Position numbers and translations under genes: made by a program. The notes below the pieces were generated by a model. It did not search any database, had not been told where the DNA came from, and saw only the letters and a program-made list of their open reading frames with translations. DNA of 47,827 nucleotides from Clostridia bacterium (GTDB lineage Bacteria; Bacillota; Clostridia; Christensenellales; DTU072): contig JAFVAC010000094.1 in assembly GCA_017476265.1 (NCBI GenBank), positions 1 through 47,827 of the forward strand, in the 5' to 3' direction. Below are positions 1-8,555 of the stretch, one piece after another; the first letter of the stretch is position 1; every line of letters starts with the position of its first letter.

Positions 1-2
1 TG

Positions 3-131
3 GAGGACTACAACGAACAATTACGAAAATACAACAGAGAATACAACAACTTCCCTATGCGCCCATTGAATTGGCTGTCGCCTAATCAGTACCTCAAAAA
101 TTTTTTCTCCCAAAGTGTAACAAATGTTTGA
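3..131 (+). CDS. Transposase C-terminal fragment (cut by window edge)
   Basis: The first 42 codons of frame 3 are open and end in TGA. They carry a tail rich in Tyr-Asn pairs followed by FPMRPLNW and LSPNQ, which resembles the end of the integrase-core (DDE) domain of insertion-sequence transposases, where a YN-rich helix and an RP...SP motif close the catalytic domain. The rest of the gene lies left of the window, so the family (IS3/IS481-like) cannot be fixed and I cannot say whether the element is intact. The stop is followed within about 160 nt by the promoter and ribosome site of the next gene. Confidence 0.6.
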   Translation, partial: EDYNEQLRKYNREYNNFPMRPLNWLSPNQYLKNFFSQSVTNV

Positions 132-172
132 CAACCCTACAGTTTTTTTCGAGCAAAAAACGCGTTTTGGTA

Positions 173-201
173 TTGTCTAATCGCTTGCAATATGATACAA
201 T
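173..201 (+). promoter_or_regulatory. Sigma-A-type promoter for the PAP2 gene
   Basis: TTGTCT at 173-178 and TACAAT at 196-201 are separated by 17 nt. The gene begins 88 nt downstream with its own ribosome site, so the leader would be about 80 nt. Confidence 0.55.
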
Positions 202-288
202 ACCTTTGTCGATTGTTCACTTCGCGTAACTGCTCTTGTTGGCTATTTTGCGCGGTAAAAAGGAAGGAACATAACGGAGGAACTTTTT

Positions 289-1269
289 ATGGAAAGGAAA
301 AACACCCGTCTTTATACCATCATCGGGCTGTCGCTCTTTGCCGTCGTCTTTGCCGCTCTCGTGGTGGTTGCGACTTTTTGCGATCTCGAGATCAGCAAAA
401 TATTGACAAAGAACGCGCTTCCGACAGGCGCGTACTTCTCGACGTCCGGGTTCGGGCTCTTTTTTGAGGCGATGGGGAGCGCGCCCATTTATCTGATGGG
501 CTCGGTCGCCGGCATCATCTTCTTCTGGTGGGGCGTCAGAAAGGAGCAAAAGTGGCTCAAGATCCTCGCGCCCATCGTCGGCGCCATCGCAGCCGTAGCG
601 GGCGCGTATCTCTTTGTCAACGACGCGTTCAAGTACGTCGGCGAGCAGTTCCTCGTAGCGGGCGGACTGAAAAAGTTCTACGTCAAAGTCATTTCCGCCG
701 TCATCGCGCTCTTCATCGCAGCGCCGAGCGTCGTCGCCTGGGGACGGATCAAGCCGGAGCAGAACGAGAAGTTTATTAAATGGGTCCTCGTCATCCTGTG
801 TACCCTTGCAATATACCTCATCGTCCATTTCATCAAGACGCCCATCGGACGCGTCCGTTTCCGCACGATGAACTACCTCGGGGACAGCGACTATTCGTAC
901 TTTACCAAGTGGTACGTCATAAACGGCAAGCGGAACCTCGTCGAGAGCGTGGACGGAGTGGCGATCAAAGACAGCTGCAAGTCCTTCCCGTCCGGGCACA
1001 CCTTTTCCGCGGGCATGATCTACACCCTCATCTGTCTGCCCGACCTCATCGAGAGTTGGAACAAGAAGTGGGTTAAGGGCGTGGTCTACGGCGGCACGGT
1101 CGCCTTTACGGCGGTGGTCGCGATCAGCAGGATTTTGGTCGGAGCGCACTATATGAGCGACGTTCTGTTCGGCGGGACGATGGCATTTGCCGGGACGATG
1201 ATCTTCCGCGAGATATTCCTCTTCAAGGGCGAGCATCTCAAGGCTCTGTTCGGAAAGACCCGGGAGTAA
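289..1269 (+). CDS. PAP2-family membrane phosphatase
   Basis: A 326-residue integral membrane protein of the PAP2 superfamily, which removes phosphate from lipid phosphates such as undecaprenyl pyrophosphate or phosphatidate at the membrane. The three family motifs are in order: Lys183 with six residues to Arg190 (motif 1, although the usual following Pro is Phe here), PSGH at 234-237 (motif 2) and SR at 280-281 through His287 to Asp291 (motif 3). About 170 residues with several hydrophobic segments precede motif 1, longer than the minimal family. The ATG at 289 is preceded by GGAGG at 276-280 with 8 nt spacing, which fixes the start. The gene has its own promoter and terminator and is a single transcription unit. 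The lipid substrate cannot be told from sequence. Confidence 0.85.
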   Translation: MERKNTRLYTIIGLSLFAVVFAALVVVATFCDLEISKILTKNALPTGAYFSTSGFGLFFEAMGSAPIYLMGSVAGIIFFWWGVRKEQKWLKILAPIVGAIAAVAGAYLFVNDAFKYVGEQFLVAGGLKKFYVKVISAVIALFIAAPSVVAWGRIKPEQNEKFIKWVLVILCTLAIYLIVHFIKTPIGRVRFRTMNYLGDSDYSYFTKWYVINGKRNLVESVDGVAIKDSCKSFPSGHTFSAGMIYTLICLPDLIESWNKKWVKGVVYGGTVAFTAVVAISRILVGAHYMSDVLFGGTMAFAGTMIFREIFLFKGEHLKALFGKTRE

Positions 1270-1290
1270 TACCGCAATACGATTATTGCG

Positions 1291-1328
1291 CGGGGACTTG
1301 TCGGACGTCGGCGAGTCCCCGATTTTTT
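1291..1328 (+). terminator. Rho-independent terminator after the PAP2 gene
   Basis: CGGGGACT at 1291-1298 pairs with AGTCCCCG at 1314-1321, followed directly by ATTTTTT. Confidence 0.8.
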
Positions 1329-1341
1329 CAAGGAGAAAGAG

Positions 1342-2268
1342 ATGATCATTTCCACAGGAATGCGGACCGACATACCCGCATTCTATTCCGAGTGGCTACT
1401 CAATCGCTTCAAGGAGGGCTACGTCTTAGTCAGAAATCCGTACAATCATCACCAAGTGACGAAGTATCTTCTCGACCCCAAAGTTGTGGACTGCGTAACT
1501 TTTTGTACCAAAAATCCTCTGCCGATTTTGGACAAACTCTCTTGTTTTGATCGATTTCGTCAGTACTGGTTTGTGACGATCACGCCGTATGGAAAAAATT
1601 TGGAGCCGCGCGTGCCCGATTGGAAAAAGGTGACGGAGGGGTTTGTCGCTCTGTCTCGTCGGCTCGGTCCCGACGCCGTATGCTGGCGGTACGACCCCGT
1701 CTTGTACGGCGAGGGGTACGACTTCGAGCGACACGAGGAAGGGTTCTTTGAGATCGCTTCGGCTTTACGGGGCTATACGAACGCTTGCGTGGTGAGCTTT
1801 TTGGACCGCTACGAAAAGGTCAAGAAGAACGCGCCCAATATCTATCCGCCCGACTTTGCCGAGCAAAAGAGACTGATCAAACGCCTCGTCGGGATCGCGA
1901 AAACGAACGGTATGACGATACGGACCTGTTGCGAGGGGAGGCACTTGTCGGAATACGGCGCGGACGTCTCCGGGTGTCAGACGAAAGAAGTCCTGGAGAG
2001 GGCGATCGGGGAGAGACTGGACGCCCCTGTCGGCAAGAGCCTGCGCGCCGCCTGCGACTGTCTCTTAGGCAATGATATCGGCGCCTACGACAGCTGTCCG
2101 CATCTTTGCAAGTACTGCTACGCCAACACCGACCCAAAGGTCGTTGCGGACAACGTCAGGCGACACGACAAGCACTCGCCTTTTTTGATCGGCGGGGAAG
2201 AGGAAGGGGACGTAGTGACCGTCGCAAAGCAGAAGAGTTGGGTCAGTCTTCAGGACTCGTTTTTTTAG
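1342..2268 (+). CDS. DUF1848 family protein
   Basis: A 308-residue protein that I recognise as DUF1848 from its opening MIISTGMRTDIPAFYS and its cysteine-rich end. The C-terminus contains CPHLCKYC (about residues 251-258), a Cys-x3-Cys-x2-Cys arrangement like that which holds the 4Fe-4S cluster in radical SAM enzymes, followed by YAN. Further cysteines lie at about residues 195-245. In this family the cluster motif sits at the C-terminal end rather than near the N-terminus. A metal- or DNA-related role is plausible, but no function is established. The start at 1342 has AAGGAG at about 1330. It sits between the PAP2 terminator and the tilS promoter, so it is probably transcribed alone; no promoter of its own was found. 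Confidence 0.8.
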   Translation: MIISTGMRTDIPAFYSEWLLNRFKEGYVLVRNPYNHHQVTKYLLDPKVVDCVTFCTKNPLPILDKLSCFDRFRQYWFVTITPYGKNLEPRVPDWKKVTEGFVALSRRLGPDAVCWRYDPVLYGEGYDFERHEEGFFEIASALRGYTNACVVSFLDRYEKVKKNAPNIYPPDFAEQKRLIKRLVGIAKTNGMTIRTCCEGRHLSEYGADVSGCQTKEVLERAIGERLDAPVGKSLRAACDCLLGNDIGAYDSCPHLCKYCYANTDPKVVADNVRRHDKHSPFLIGGEEEGDVVTVAKQKSWVSLQDSFF

Positions 2269-2369
2269 GACCATTCTCTTCGTCGGAGCAGAAGGCGTCG
2301 GGAAAAAGTCCCTTTGACGGGAAGCGCGGTCCTAAATATGCGGATGGAGAAATATGGATCGTCAACGGC

Positions 2370-2398
2370 TTGCCTTCAGGCAAGAAAAATTATATAAT
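2370..2398 (+). promoter_or_regulatory. Promoter of the tilS operon, -35 inside a small palindrome
   Basis: TTGCCT at 2370-2375 and TATAAT at 2393-2398 are 17 nt apart. The -35 lies in the palindrome CTTGCC-TTCA-GGCAAG (2369-2384). The tilS ATG starts 7 nt after the -10 box, at the expected transcription start, which implies a leaderless mRNA. The preceding gap (2269-2369) holds no gene. It contains TTAGGACC (2265-2272) and its complement GGTCCTAA (2328-2335), which could form a long stem over the end of the DUF1848 gene. Confidence 0.65.
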
Positions 2399-2404
2399 TT
2401 TCGT

Positions 2405-3664
2405 ATGAAGGTGGAAGTCACAGGCAAAAAAACGGGCGTCGCGGTCAGTGGCGGCAGGGACAGTATGGCTCTTTTATGTCTCTATCTGGAGGCAGGGGTC
2501 CGTCCTGTCGTCCTCAACGTGGAGCACGGCATACGCGGGGAAGTCTCCAAAGAGGACAGCGCATTTGTGGAGCGGTTTGCCCGCAGTCACGGACTGGAGT
2601 ACTATGGGACGGAAGTGGACGCGCCGGGGTATGCCGCCACGCACGGCGTGAGTGAGGAACTCGCCGCAAGGACCCTTCGGTACGCCTTTTTTGACGACCT
2701 TCTTCGCCGTGGCGTCATAGAGGAGATCGCCCTCGCGCACCACGCCGACGACAATGCGGAGACGGTGCTTATGCGCCTCTTTCGCGGGACAGGGCTCAAA
2801 GGACTATGCGGGATCGTGGACCGACCGGGGTACATCCATCCGCTCATCCGCTATACCAGAAAAGAGATCGACGAGTACGTCGAAAAGTACGATATCCCGT
2901 ACGTGGAAGACGAGACCAACGGCAATACCGACTACACCCGGAACTTCATCCGCAACGTCCTCTTGCCCGAAATAAAGACGAGATATCCCGAAGTTGTGAA
3001 CGCGATCGGTCGCCTGTCGGAGAGTGCCGCCGCCGACTATGAATGGATCTGTCGCTCCGTCGTCGAGTCGGGAGAGACGGACAATGGGCGCGTCCTGAAA
3101 GACGCATTTTCGGTACCCGAATCCGTCTTGCGGTATTCCGTAAAGACAGCTTTGTGTGAGATGGGCGTATATGCCGACGTGGAGAAGACGCACCTCGACG
3201 CGGTGGTCGATCTGATCTACGCGCACAACAACGCGACCATGGATCTGCCTTTCGGGGTGGTCGCGGAGCGATGCGGCAAGGATCTGTATCTGGTCAAAAA
3301 GCGGCGCGACGACTTTTTGGAAAGACCCTTTGAAAAAAACGAGGTCTACACGTTCGGAGGATATCGCTACAGCTTTGTTGCGGAAGACGAGATCGTACCG
3401 CGTCTGACGGTGGACGAGGACAAAGTCAAGGGCTGCGTGATCCGTACACGGAAGGACGGAGACAAGTTCCGTTCGGTCAACGGCAGAGGGAAACTTCTGT
3501 CCGACTATCTGAATGAAAAAAAACTGCCTAAGCACCAAAAAGACGCTTTGCTTGTAATGGCAAAGGGCGAAGTGGTATACGCCATTCTCGGACTGGACGT
3601 CGCGGAAGAGGCGAAGGCGGAAAAAAACTATTTGCGGATAAAAAAGGAGAAGACGGACTTATGA
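2405..3664 (+). CDS. tilS: tRNA(Ile)-lysidine synthetase
   Basis: TilS uses ATP to attach lysine to C34 of tRNA-Ile(CAU), so that it reads AUA instead of AUG; this is an essential cytoplasmic enzyme. The N-type ATP pyrophosphatase loop SGGRDSM is near residue 15 and is followed by NVEHGIRG. HHADDNAETVLMRLFRG (about 115-131) is typical of TilS. The C-terminal part holds DGDKFRSVNGRGKLLSDYL, the substrate-binding C domain. The family is usually 420-460 residues; this start gives 419. I prefer ATG 2405 over an in-frame ATG at 2354, because 2354 lies upstream of the promoter hexamers and would add 17 residues before the conserved core. No Shine-Dalgarno site precedes 2405. The stop overlaps hpt by 4 nt, the classical tilS-hpt pair of Bacillota. 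Confidence 0.92.
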   Translation: MKVEVTGKKTGVAVSGGRDSMALLCLYLEAGVRPVVLNVEHGIRGEVSKEDSAFVERFARSHGLEYYGTEVDAPGYAATHGVSEELAARTLRYAFFDDLLRRGVIEEIALAHHADDNAETVLMRLFRGTGLKGLCGIVDRPGYIHPLIRYTRKEIDEYVEKYDIPYVEDETNGNTDYTRNFIRNVLLPEIKTRYPEVVNAIGRLSESAAADYEWICRSVVESGETDNGRVLKDAFSVPESVLRYSVKTALCEMGVYADVEKTHLDAVVDLIYAHNNATMDLPFGVVAERCGKDLYLVKKRRDDFLERPFEKNEVYTFGGYRYSFVAEDEIVPRLTVDEDKVKGCVIRTRKDGDKFRSVNGRGKLLSDYLNEKKLPKHQKDALLVMAKGEVVYAILGLDVAEEAKAEKNYLRIKKEKTDL

Positions 3665-4203
3665 TGAGAGACGACTTAGATCGGATTTTGATCACCAAAG
3701 AGCAGATCGCGGAGAGGGTCAAGGAGATCGCCGCGGAGATCAAGCGCGATTTTCACGACGAAGATCTGACGATGATCTGTATTTTGCGGGGGAGTTGCTA
3801 CTTCTTCGCCGACTTGACAAAAGCTCTCGACAATGCGGTGACATTAGAGTTTATGGCGGTGTCCAGCTATGGGAGCGGGACGACCTCCTCGGGGGAAGTC
3901 AAGATCAGCAAGGACGTCAGCACGCCCATCGAGGGGAAGAACGTCATCGTCGTCGAGGACATCATCGACACCGGCTATACGCTGTCCTATCTGAAGAGGA
4001 TCCTCTTACAGCGCAAGCCGAAGTGTCTCAAGATCTGCACGCTACTCGACAAGCCCTCCAGACGGGAGGCGGAAATAGAGGGGGACTACGTCGGATTTGA
4101 GATCCCCAATGAGTTCGTCGTAGGGTACGGGTTGGACTATGCGCAGAAGTACAGAAATCTGCCCGAAGTCGGCGTCCTGAAGCCGGAAGTCTATAAGAAG
4201 TAG
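3661..4203 (+). CDS. hpt: Hypoxanthine phosphoribosyltransferase
   Basis: A purine-salvage enzyme that joins hypoxanthine or guanine to PRPP to give IMP or GMP. The 180 residues match the family length. The PRPP-binding motif VVEDIIDTGYTL lies at about residues 97-108, and VSSYGSGTTSSG (about 67-78) forms the flexible loop that closes over the active site. The start is the first of two adjacent ATGs. It overlaps the tilS stop (ATGA) and is preceded by AAGGAG at 3644-3649, so translation is probably coupled to tilS. The tilS-hpt order is conserved in Bacillota. Confidence 0.92.
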   Translation: MMRDDLDRILITKEQIAERVKEIAAEIKRDFHDEDLTMICILRGSCYFFADLTKALDNAVTLEFMAVSSYGSGTTSSGEVKISKDVSTPIEGKNVIVVEDIIDTGYTLSYLKRILLQRKPKCLKICTLLDKPSRREAEIEGDYVGFEIPNEFVVGYGLDYAQKYRNLPEVGVLKPEVYKK

Positions 4204-4209
4204 TCGGAT

Positions 4210-5550
4210 ATGGAAAAAAAGATCGCTCTGCCGGCGGGACTAAAAGATCTTGCGAGGTGCTTCGACAAGCCGATATACGTCGTGGGCGGGTACGTCCGCG
4301 ACTCTTTGATCGGGTTCGAGCCGCACGACGTGGACCTAACCGGCGATCTCGACCCGGAGGTCGTCTTCGCCTTGCCGAAAGAGCGATTCATTGTCAAAGA
4401 GACCAGTAAAAAACTCCTGACCCTGAAAATAATCGACAGGCGGTACGGGACGGAATACGAATTCACTTCTTTCCGCACGGATAGCTACTCCGACGGAAAA
4501 CATCGCCCGGACGCGGTCAAGCGGACCGGCGATATCTTGTCCGACGCCTTGCGACGGGACTTCTGCGCCAACGCCATCTACTACGACGTCAAATCGGAGA
4601 CTTTGTCGGACCCTTTAGGCGGGGTGCACGACGTCGAAAAGTCGGTCCTCCGTATGACGAGGGAAAATACCTTTTGCGAGGACGGATTGCGCCTGATGCG
4701 CCTGTGCCGACAGGCGGCGGAGACCGGGTTTTCCATCGACCCGGAGACGAAAGCCGCCGCACGAAAAAACCGTGAGGCGATAGACGATATCGCACCCGAG
4801 CGGATCCGGGACGAACTGGATCGTATCCTTGTCGCAGATCTCAGATACGGCGTCTCGGACGGACACTACCGCGGCGTCCGACTGCTGGACGAGATCGGAG
4901 TCTTTGAAAAGATCCTGCCCGAGATCGCTTTGGGAAAAGGAATGGAACAACGACCGGACTATCACAAGTACGACGTGCAGGAGCATATGTTTAGGACCAT
5001 GCAGTGCGCCCACCCGTCGGTCCGTTTGGCGGCGCTTTTGCACGACTGCGGCAAGCCGTATTGCAAGTTGACATACGGCAACTTCCACGGACACGATATC
5101 GAGGGAGAACCCATTGCGGACAAAATTCTTCACCGCTTCAGGTACCCGAATGATGTCATCAAGGAGACTAAAGCGCTCGTTTTGCATCATATGTTCGATC
5201 TCAAATGCGACGCGAAAGAAAACACCGTGCGAAGATTCGTCCAGTCCAACGTCAATCTCATCGATAAGTTGCTCTTATTGAAAGAGGCGGACTATCTCGG
5301 CGGAGGACTGGTGTCGGGCACCGCGCCGGGTGTGGAAAGAATAAGTAGGATCTACAACGAGATGCTGAAAGAGCAGGTGCCCTTTTCCATCAAGGACCTC
5401 GGGGTGGACGGGCACGACCTGGAAGAACTCGGCGTGCCGGAGCGATCGAGAGGCGAGGCGTTAAAGCGGCTTTTGTCCGACTGCGCGCTGAAAGATACGT
5501 ACCTTGTGACAAGAGAGGCAAAACTGGACTATCTCAGACAGTTCGTATGA
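4210..5550 (+). CDS. cca: CCA tRNA nucleotidyltransferase / poly(A) polymerase family, with HD domain
   Basis: A 446-residue class II nucleotidyltransferase that most likely adds or repairs the CCA end of tRNAs. The head domain has VVGGYVRDSLIG followed by HDVDLTGD (about residues 24-45), the G-G and Asp-x-Asp catalytic motifs of the pol beta superfamily. RRDFCANAIYYD (about 117-128) and the EDGLRLMRLCRQA helix (about 157-169) follow, then an HD hydrolase-like region with LLHDCGKP (about 275-282), as in many bacterial CCA enzymes. Class II CCA-adding enzymes and poly(A) polymerases are hard to separate by eye. A CCA role fits the tRNA-modification neighbour tilS, although both tRNAs in this window already encode CCA. 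The start is 6 nt after the hpt stop; no strong Shine-Dalgarno is visible. Confidence 0.85.
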   Translation: MEKKIALPAGLKDLARCFDKPIYVVGGYVRDSLIGFEPHDVDLTGDLDPEVVFALPKERFIVKETSKKLLTLKIIDRRYGTEYEFTSFRTDSYSDGKHRPDAVKRTGDILSDALRRDFCANAIYYDVKSETLSDPLGGVHDVEKSVLRMTRENTFCEDGLRLMRLCRQAAETGFSIDPETKAAARKNREAIDDIAPERIRDELDRILVADLRYGVSDGHYRGVRLLDEIGVFEKILPEIALGKGMEQRPDYHKYDVQEHMFRTMQCAHPSVRLAALLHDCGKPYCKLTYGNFHGHDIEGEPIADKILHRFRYPNDVIKETKALVLHHMFDLKCDAKENTVRRFVQSNVNLIDKLLLLKEADYLGGGLVSGTAPGVERISRIYNEMLKEQVPFSIKDLGVDGHDLEELGVPERSRGEALKRLLSDCALKDTYLVTREAKLDYLRQFV

Positions 5551-5572
5551 TCAAATAACAATCGGAGGGTAT

Positions 5573-6172
5573 ATGCAGTACAACGTCGAAGACTACAAAA
5601 AGGAATTTATTCGTATATTCGAGGAGAACATCACCCGCGAAGGGGCAAACAAACTGTTGGAGTGGTTAAAGAAGAGCGACTTTTTCTACGCGCCGGCGTC
5701 TACGCGCTTCCACTCCGCGCATATAGGCGGTCTGTGCGAGCACAGCGTCAAGACGTACTACCGTTTTTTACAGAATCTCGAAATGGAGTACGCCGAAGAC
5801 CTGGACGAAAAGATCAGTCAGGAGAGCATAGCCGTGATCGCATTGCTACACGATCTGTGCAAGGTCAACACCTACAAGGTGGAGTATCGGAATGTGAAAG
5901 TGGACGGGAACTGGGAGCAGAAGCCCTACTATTCCACCGAGGACAATCTCCCCTACGGACACGGAGAAAAGAGCGTGTATATCATCAGCGGCTTTATGAA
6001 ATTGACCAGAGAAGAGGCGATGGCGATCAACTGGCATATGGGCGGGTTCGATCTCCGCGTGTTGGGCGGGAGCTATGCGCTTTCCACCGTCTTTAATCAA
6101 TATCCGAGCGCTCTTTTATTCCACGTCTCCGACGTACAGGCGACCTATCTGGACGAGACGCAAGGAGAGTAA
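5573..6172 (+). CDS. HD-domain metal-dependent phosphohydrolase
   Basis: A 199-residue cytoplasmic HD-superfamily protein. The metal-binding residues are visible as FHSAHIGGLCEHS (about residues 45-57) and ALLHDLCK (about 94-101), with a further His in INWHMGG. It resembles the HD domain of the exoribonuclease YhaM but lacks an OB-fold nucleic-acid domain, so the substrate (nucleotide, RNA or second messenger) is open. The start has CGGAGGGT 6-8 nt upstream. It is the fourth gene of the tilS run, 22 nt after cca, and is probably cotranscribed. Confidence 0.75.
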   Translation: MQYNVEDYKKEFIRIFEENITREGANKLLEWLKKSDFFYAPASTRFHSAHIGGLCEHSVKTYYRFLQNLEMEYAEDLDEKISQESIAVIALLHDLCKVNTYKVEYRNVKVDGNWEQKPYYSTEDNLPYGHGEKSVYIISGFMKLTREEAMAINWHMGGFDLRVLGGSYALSTVFNQYPSALLFHVSDVQATYLDETQGE

Positions 6173-6175
6173 GCC

Positions 6176-6198
6176 CGCGCATAGCGCGATTATTTTTC
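6176..6198 (+). terminator. Probable terminator of the tilS operon
   Basis: CGCGC (6176-6180), a 3-nt loop and GCGCG (6184-6188) are followed by ATTATTTTT. The stem is short, so this is a weak call. It sits between convergent genes. Confidence 0.4.
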
Positions 6199-6204
6199 GT
6201 CTTC

Positions 6205-8424
6205 CTAAGCGCGTACCAGCCGCATGGCGACGACGGTCATATCGTCGGGTTTTTTTGATAAGCGAACGGCGTTCTCGATCAAAGCGTCGGCGGCGGCTTT
6301 TGGGTTTTTTACCGTGACAGTCTTCAGGATCTGCGCCACTTCGCTGGGGGCGAGGGCGTCGGCTACTCCGTCACTCATCAGGATGATGAGATCGTCCGGG
6401 CGGAGTTTTTTTCGTACGGTCTGAGGGGTGGTCTCTATGATCCCGAGGGGGAGAGAGTCCCCTTCGATGATCTCATAACTATCGCCGGTGAAGACGTAAC
6501 TCTCTCTTCCGCCCTGCTTGATGAAGTCCGCTTCGGCGGTCCGCAAGTCGATGATCACCGCGTCCAACGCCGAAAAGTCTTCTTTGGAGCGGAGGCTGAG
6601 GAGGTTGCTGACGTTGGCGAAAACGGTCTCGTGATTGAATCCGGCGCGATAGAAAGTTTCCACGAGCCCCGCGACGCCGGTCGCCGTCTCCTTGGCGCGC
6701 GCGCCCGTCCCCATACCATCGGACAGAATGAACATTGTTTTTTTGTTGTCGATCCTGACCGCTTGGCGGGTGTCACCGCAGCGGTTTTCTTTTGAGGAAA
6801 AACATTCTCCGTACAGGATCTTGTAGGACGGCGCGCGACAGAAATGAAGACTGATCTCGCCGTTGATCTCCTTTTTTCGGTAGAACTCTTTCATCGGCAT
6901 CCCAACCGCCTCGCCGACGATCTCGGGAATGGCGGTTTTGTCGGCGTCGGATTCCCTTACGATCAGGGTGACTTCACGCTCGGACCCATCGACATAGATG
7001 CAGACGTCGCGGACGGGCACGTTGGACTTGGAGAGCCGTTCGATAAGAGCCTTTTCCCGTCCGATGTCGAAGGTCAGATTGACGTTGGTGAAGGTGGCGA
7101 GTTTTTGCAAGACGTCGGAAAACCCGTCCAGTTCGGTCACGATCGCTTCTTTGCCCTTTTCCAGTCCGCTCCTGCGTTCGTTTTCCTTTCGGAACAGTTC
7201 GCACTCCTCGTTAACCGCGTGTAATAGATAGGGGAGTTTTTGGCAGTTCTTTCCGAGATTCGCGTCGGCGTCTAAGATACTGACGCGCGTGCCCGACAAA
7301 GCTTCGAGGACGAGTTTCCGGACGGGGATAGCAAGGTCTCCGACGGCGGAAAAGCACTTCCGGAAATAGGGACAAACGATACAACACTTTTCGCAGACGA
7401 CTTTTACGACCGTCTCCGGGCTGCGTTCGGAGGGGACTTCCGCGATCAGAATATCTCTTACGTCGGCAAAGGCGCGGGCGACGTCGGACAGCTTTGTCGC
7501 CAGGGTCTCCCTGTCACGGTTGACGACGGTGCGCAGAGCGTACCGATCGTCGGTCCGGGCAGGTGACAGACGACGAACGAACTTGTCGAATAAAAGAAGA
7601 GAGAGCGCGGACCCCACCGCAAAAGGCAGGAAGGAATACAGATCGATCTTGCCGAAAAAGAAAGTGGTGACCAAAAAGAAGGTGACGATGGAGCCCAATA
7701 CGCGGAAGACGGACTTGTTGTGCGAAAGGGCGAGGACCGCGAGGGCGGGCGCGGCGAAATAGAGCGTGACGGACGGGTCGTAGAGTCCGATCGCCGCGCC
7801 CGCCCCTACGCACAGCCCGTAGGGCAGTGCGTACTTGCGCCCATAGGCGCAAAGCGGACTCAAGAAGAGAGAAAAAATAAGACATTGTACGTTGACGGAA
7901 AATGGTCTTACTTCCGCTATTCCTATACTTAAAATGATGATCAGGATACCCAAACAGACGTTCTCATTATTATTAAAAGGGTATCGTATCCCACGCACGA
8001 GGATGGGATATGCGGACACCAAAGATAAATAGCATACCGCCGCCGTCGTACCGACGGAGACCACCGCCGTCGTGATCCCCAGCGCGTCGAAAGGACCGAA
8101 GGCGACGTGAGGAGTCTGGCACAAAACGGCGCATAAGATGAATTCTATACGAAAGTAGCGTTTTTTGATTTTCCTGTGGAGGAAAAAGACGCCGATCGTG
8201 ATCGCTATGACCGCGGCGGTGGAGATCAAGGCAGGTACGGATCGACTCACCGTCACCGCCGCCCCGGCAAAAGAGGGGAGAAAGAGCCATATTTTTTCCC
8301 GACAGTACAGCAGGGCGAAAGCGCATCCCGCCGCCAGTCCGTATAGCCCCAGCGTCCGCTCCGTCAGGGACAGCAGTGCGAACAGTCCGTAGTAGAGGGG
8401 GATCTTTGCGACGATTTGTTTCAT
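6205..8424 (-). CDS. spoIIE: Stage II sporulation protein E (membrane PP2C-type phosphatase)
   Basis: SpoIIE dephosphorylates SpoIIAA at the asymmetric septum and so activates sigma-F in the forespore; it also takes part in polar septation. The 739 residues (Bacillus SpoIIE is a little over 800) show an N-terminal third of about ten hydrophobic segments (to about residue 275), a soluble linker with a small cysteine cluster (CEKCCIVCPYFRKC, about 345-358), and a C-terminal PP2C domain. PP2C motifs are LSDGMGTGA (about 565), GDSLPLGI (about 650), LMSDGVAD (about 680) and DDMTVVA near the end; the Asp residues bind manganese. The start has GAGG 5 nt upstream. It is monocistronic, convergent with the tilS operon. 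I saw no clear Spo0A box. It is good evidence that the host sporulates. Confidence 0.88.
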   Translation of the reverse strand: MKQIVAKIPLYYGLFALLSLTERTLGLYGLAAGCAFALLYCREKIWLFLPSFAGAAVTVSRSVPALISTAAVIAITIGVFFLHRKIKKRYFRIEFILCAVLCQTPHVAFGPFDALGITTAVVSVGTTAAVCYLSLVSAYPILVRGIRYPFNNNENVCLGILIIILSIGIAEVRPFSVNVQCLIFSLFLSPLCAYGRKYALPYGLCVGAGAAIGLYDPSVTLYFAAPALAVLALSHNKSVFRVLGSIVTFFLVTTFFFGKIDLYSFLPFAVGSALSLLLFDKFVRRLSPARTDDRYALRTVVNRDRETLATKLSDVARAFADVRDILIAEVPSERSPETVVKVVCEKCCIVCPYFRKCFSAVGDLAIPVRKLVLEALSGTRVSILDADANLGKNCQKLPYLLHAVNEECELFRKENERRSGLEKGKEAIVTELDGFSDVLQKLATFTNVNLTFDIGREKALIERLSKSNVPVRDVCIYVDGSEREVTLIVRESDADKTAIPEIVGEAVGMPMKEFYRKKEINGEISLHFCRAPSYKILYGECFSSKENRCGDTRQAVRIDNKKTMFILSDGMGTGARAKETATGVAGLVETFYRAGFNHETVFANVSNLLSLRSKEDFSALDAVIIDLRTAEADFIKQGGRESYVFTGDSYEIIEGDSLPLGIIETTPQTVRKKLRPDDLIILMSDGVADALAPSEVAQILKTVTVKNPKAAADALIENAVRLSKKPDDMTVVAMRLVRA

Positions 8425-8500
8425 GCAACCTCAAAAAGCGTTTTTTTCATACTAACGCCTTCCGAAAGAAAAATTATGCCAAAGTCTGCCGTCTTTTGCA

Positions 8501-8533
8501 AAAAAAAGACTGCCTTCCGTCGGGAAGACAGTC
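8501..8533 (-). terminator. Terminator of the DUF1846 gene
   Basis: On the minus strand GACTGTCTTCCC pairs with GGAAGGCAGTC across a GACG loop, followed by a run of seven or more T residues. Confidence 0.85.
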
Positions 8534-8555
8534 GATTCGATCATAGCGTCGTCGT

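Noticed and set aside
128-133. TTGACA after the transposase end
   Set aside because: No -10 box at a suitable distance; the pair at 173-201 is better.
2265-2335. TTAGGACC ... GGTCCTAA as a terminator or riboswitch before tilS
   Set aside because: The arms are 55 nt apart, there is no T tract, and the following promoter makes a riboswitch on tilS impossible. Kept only as a remark.
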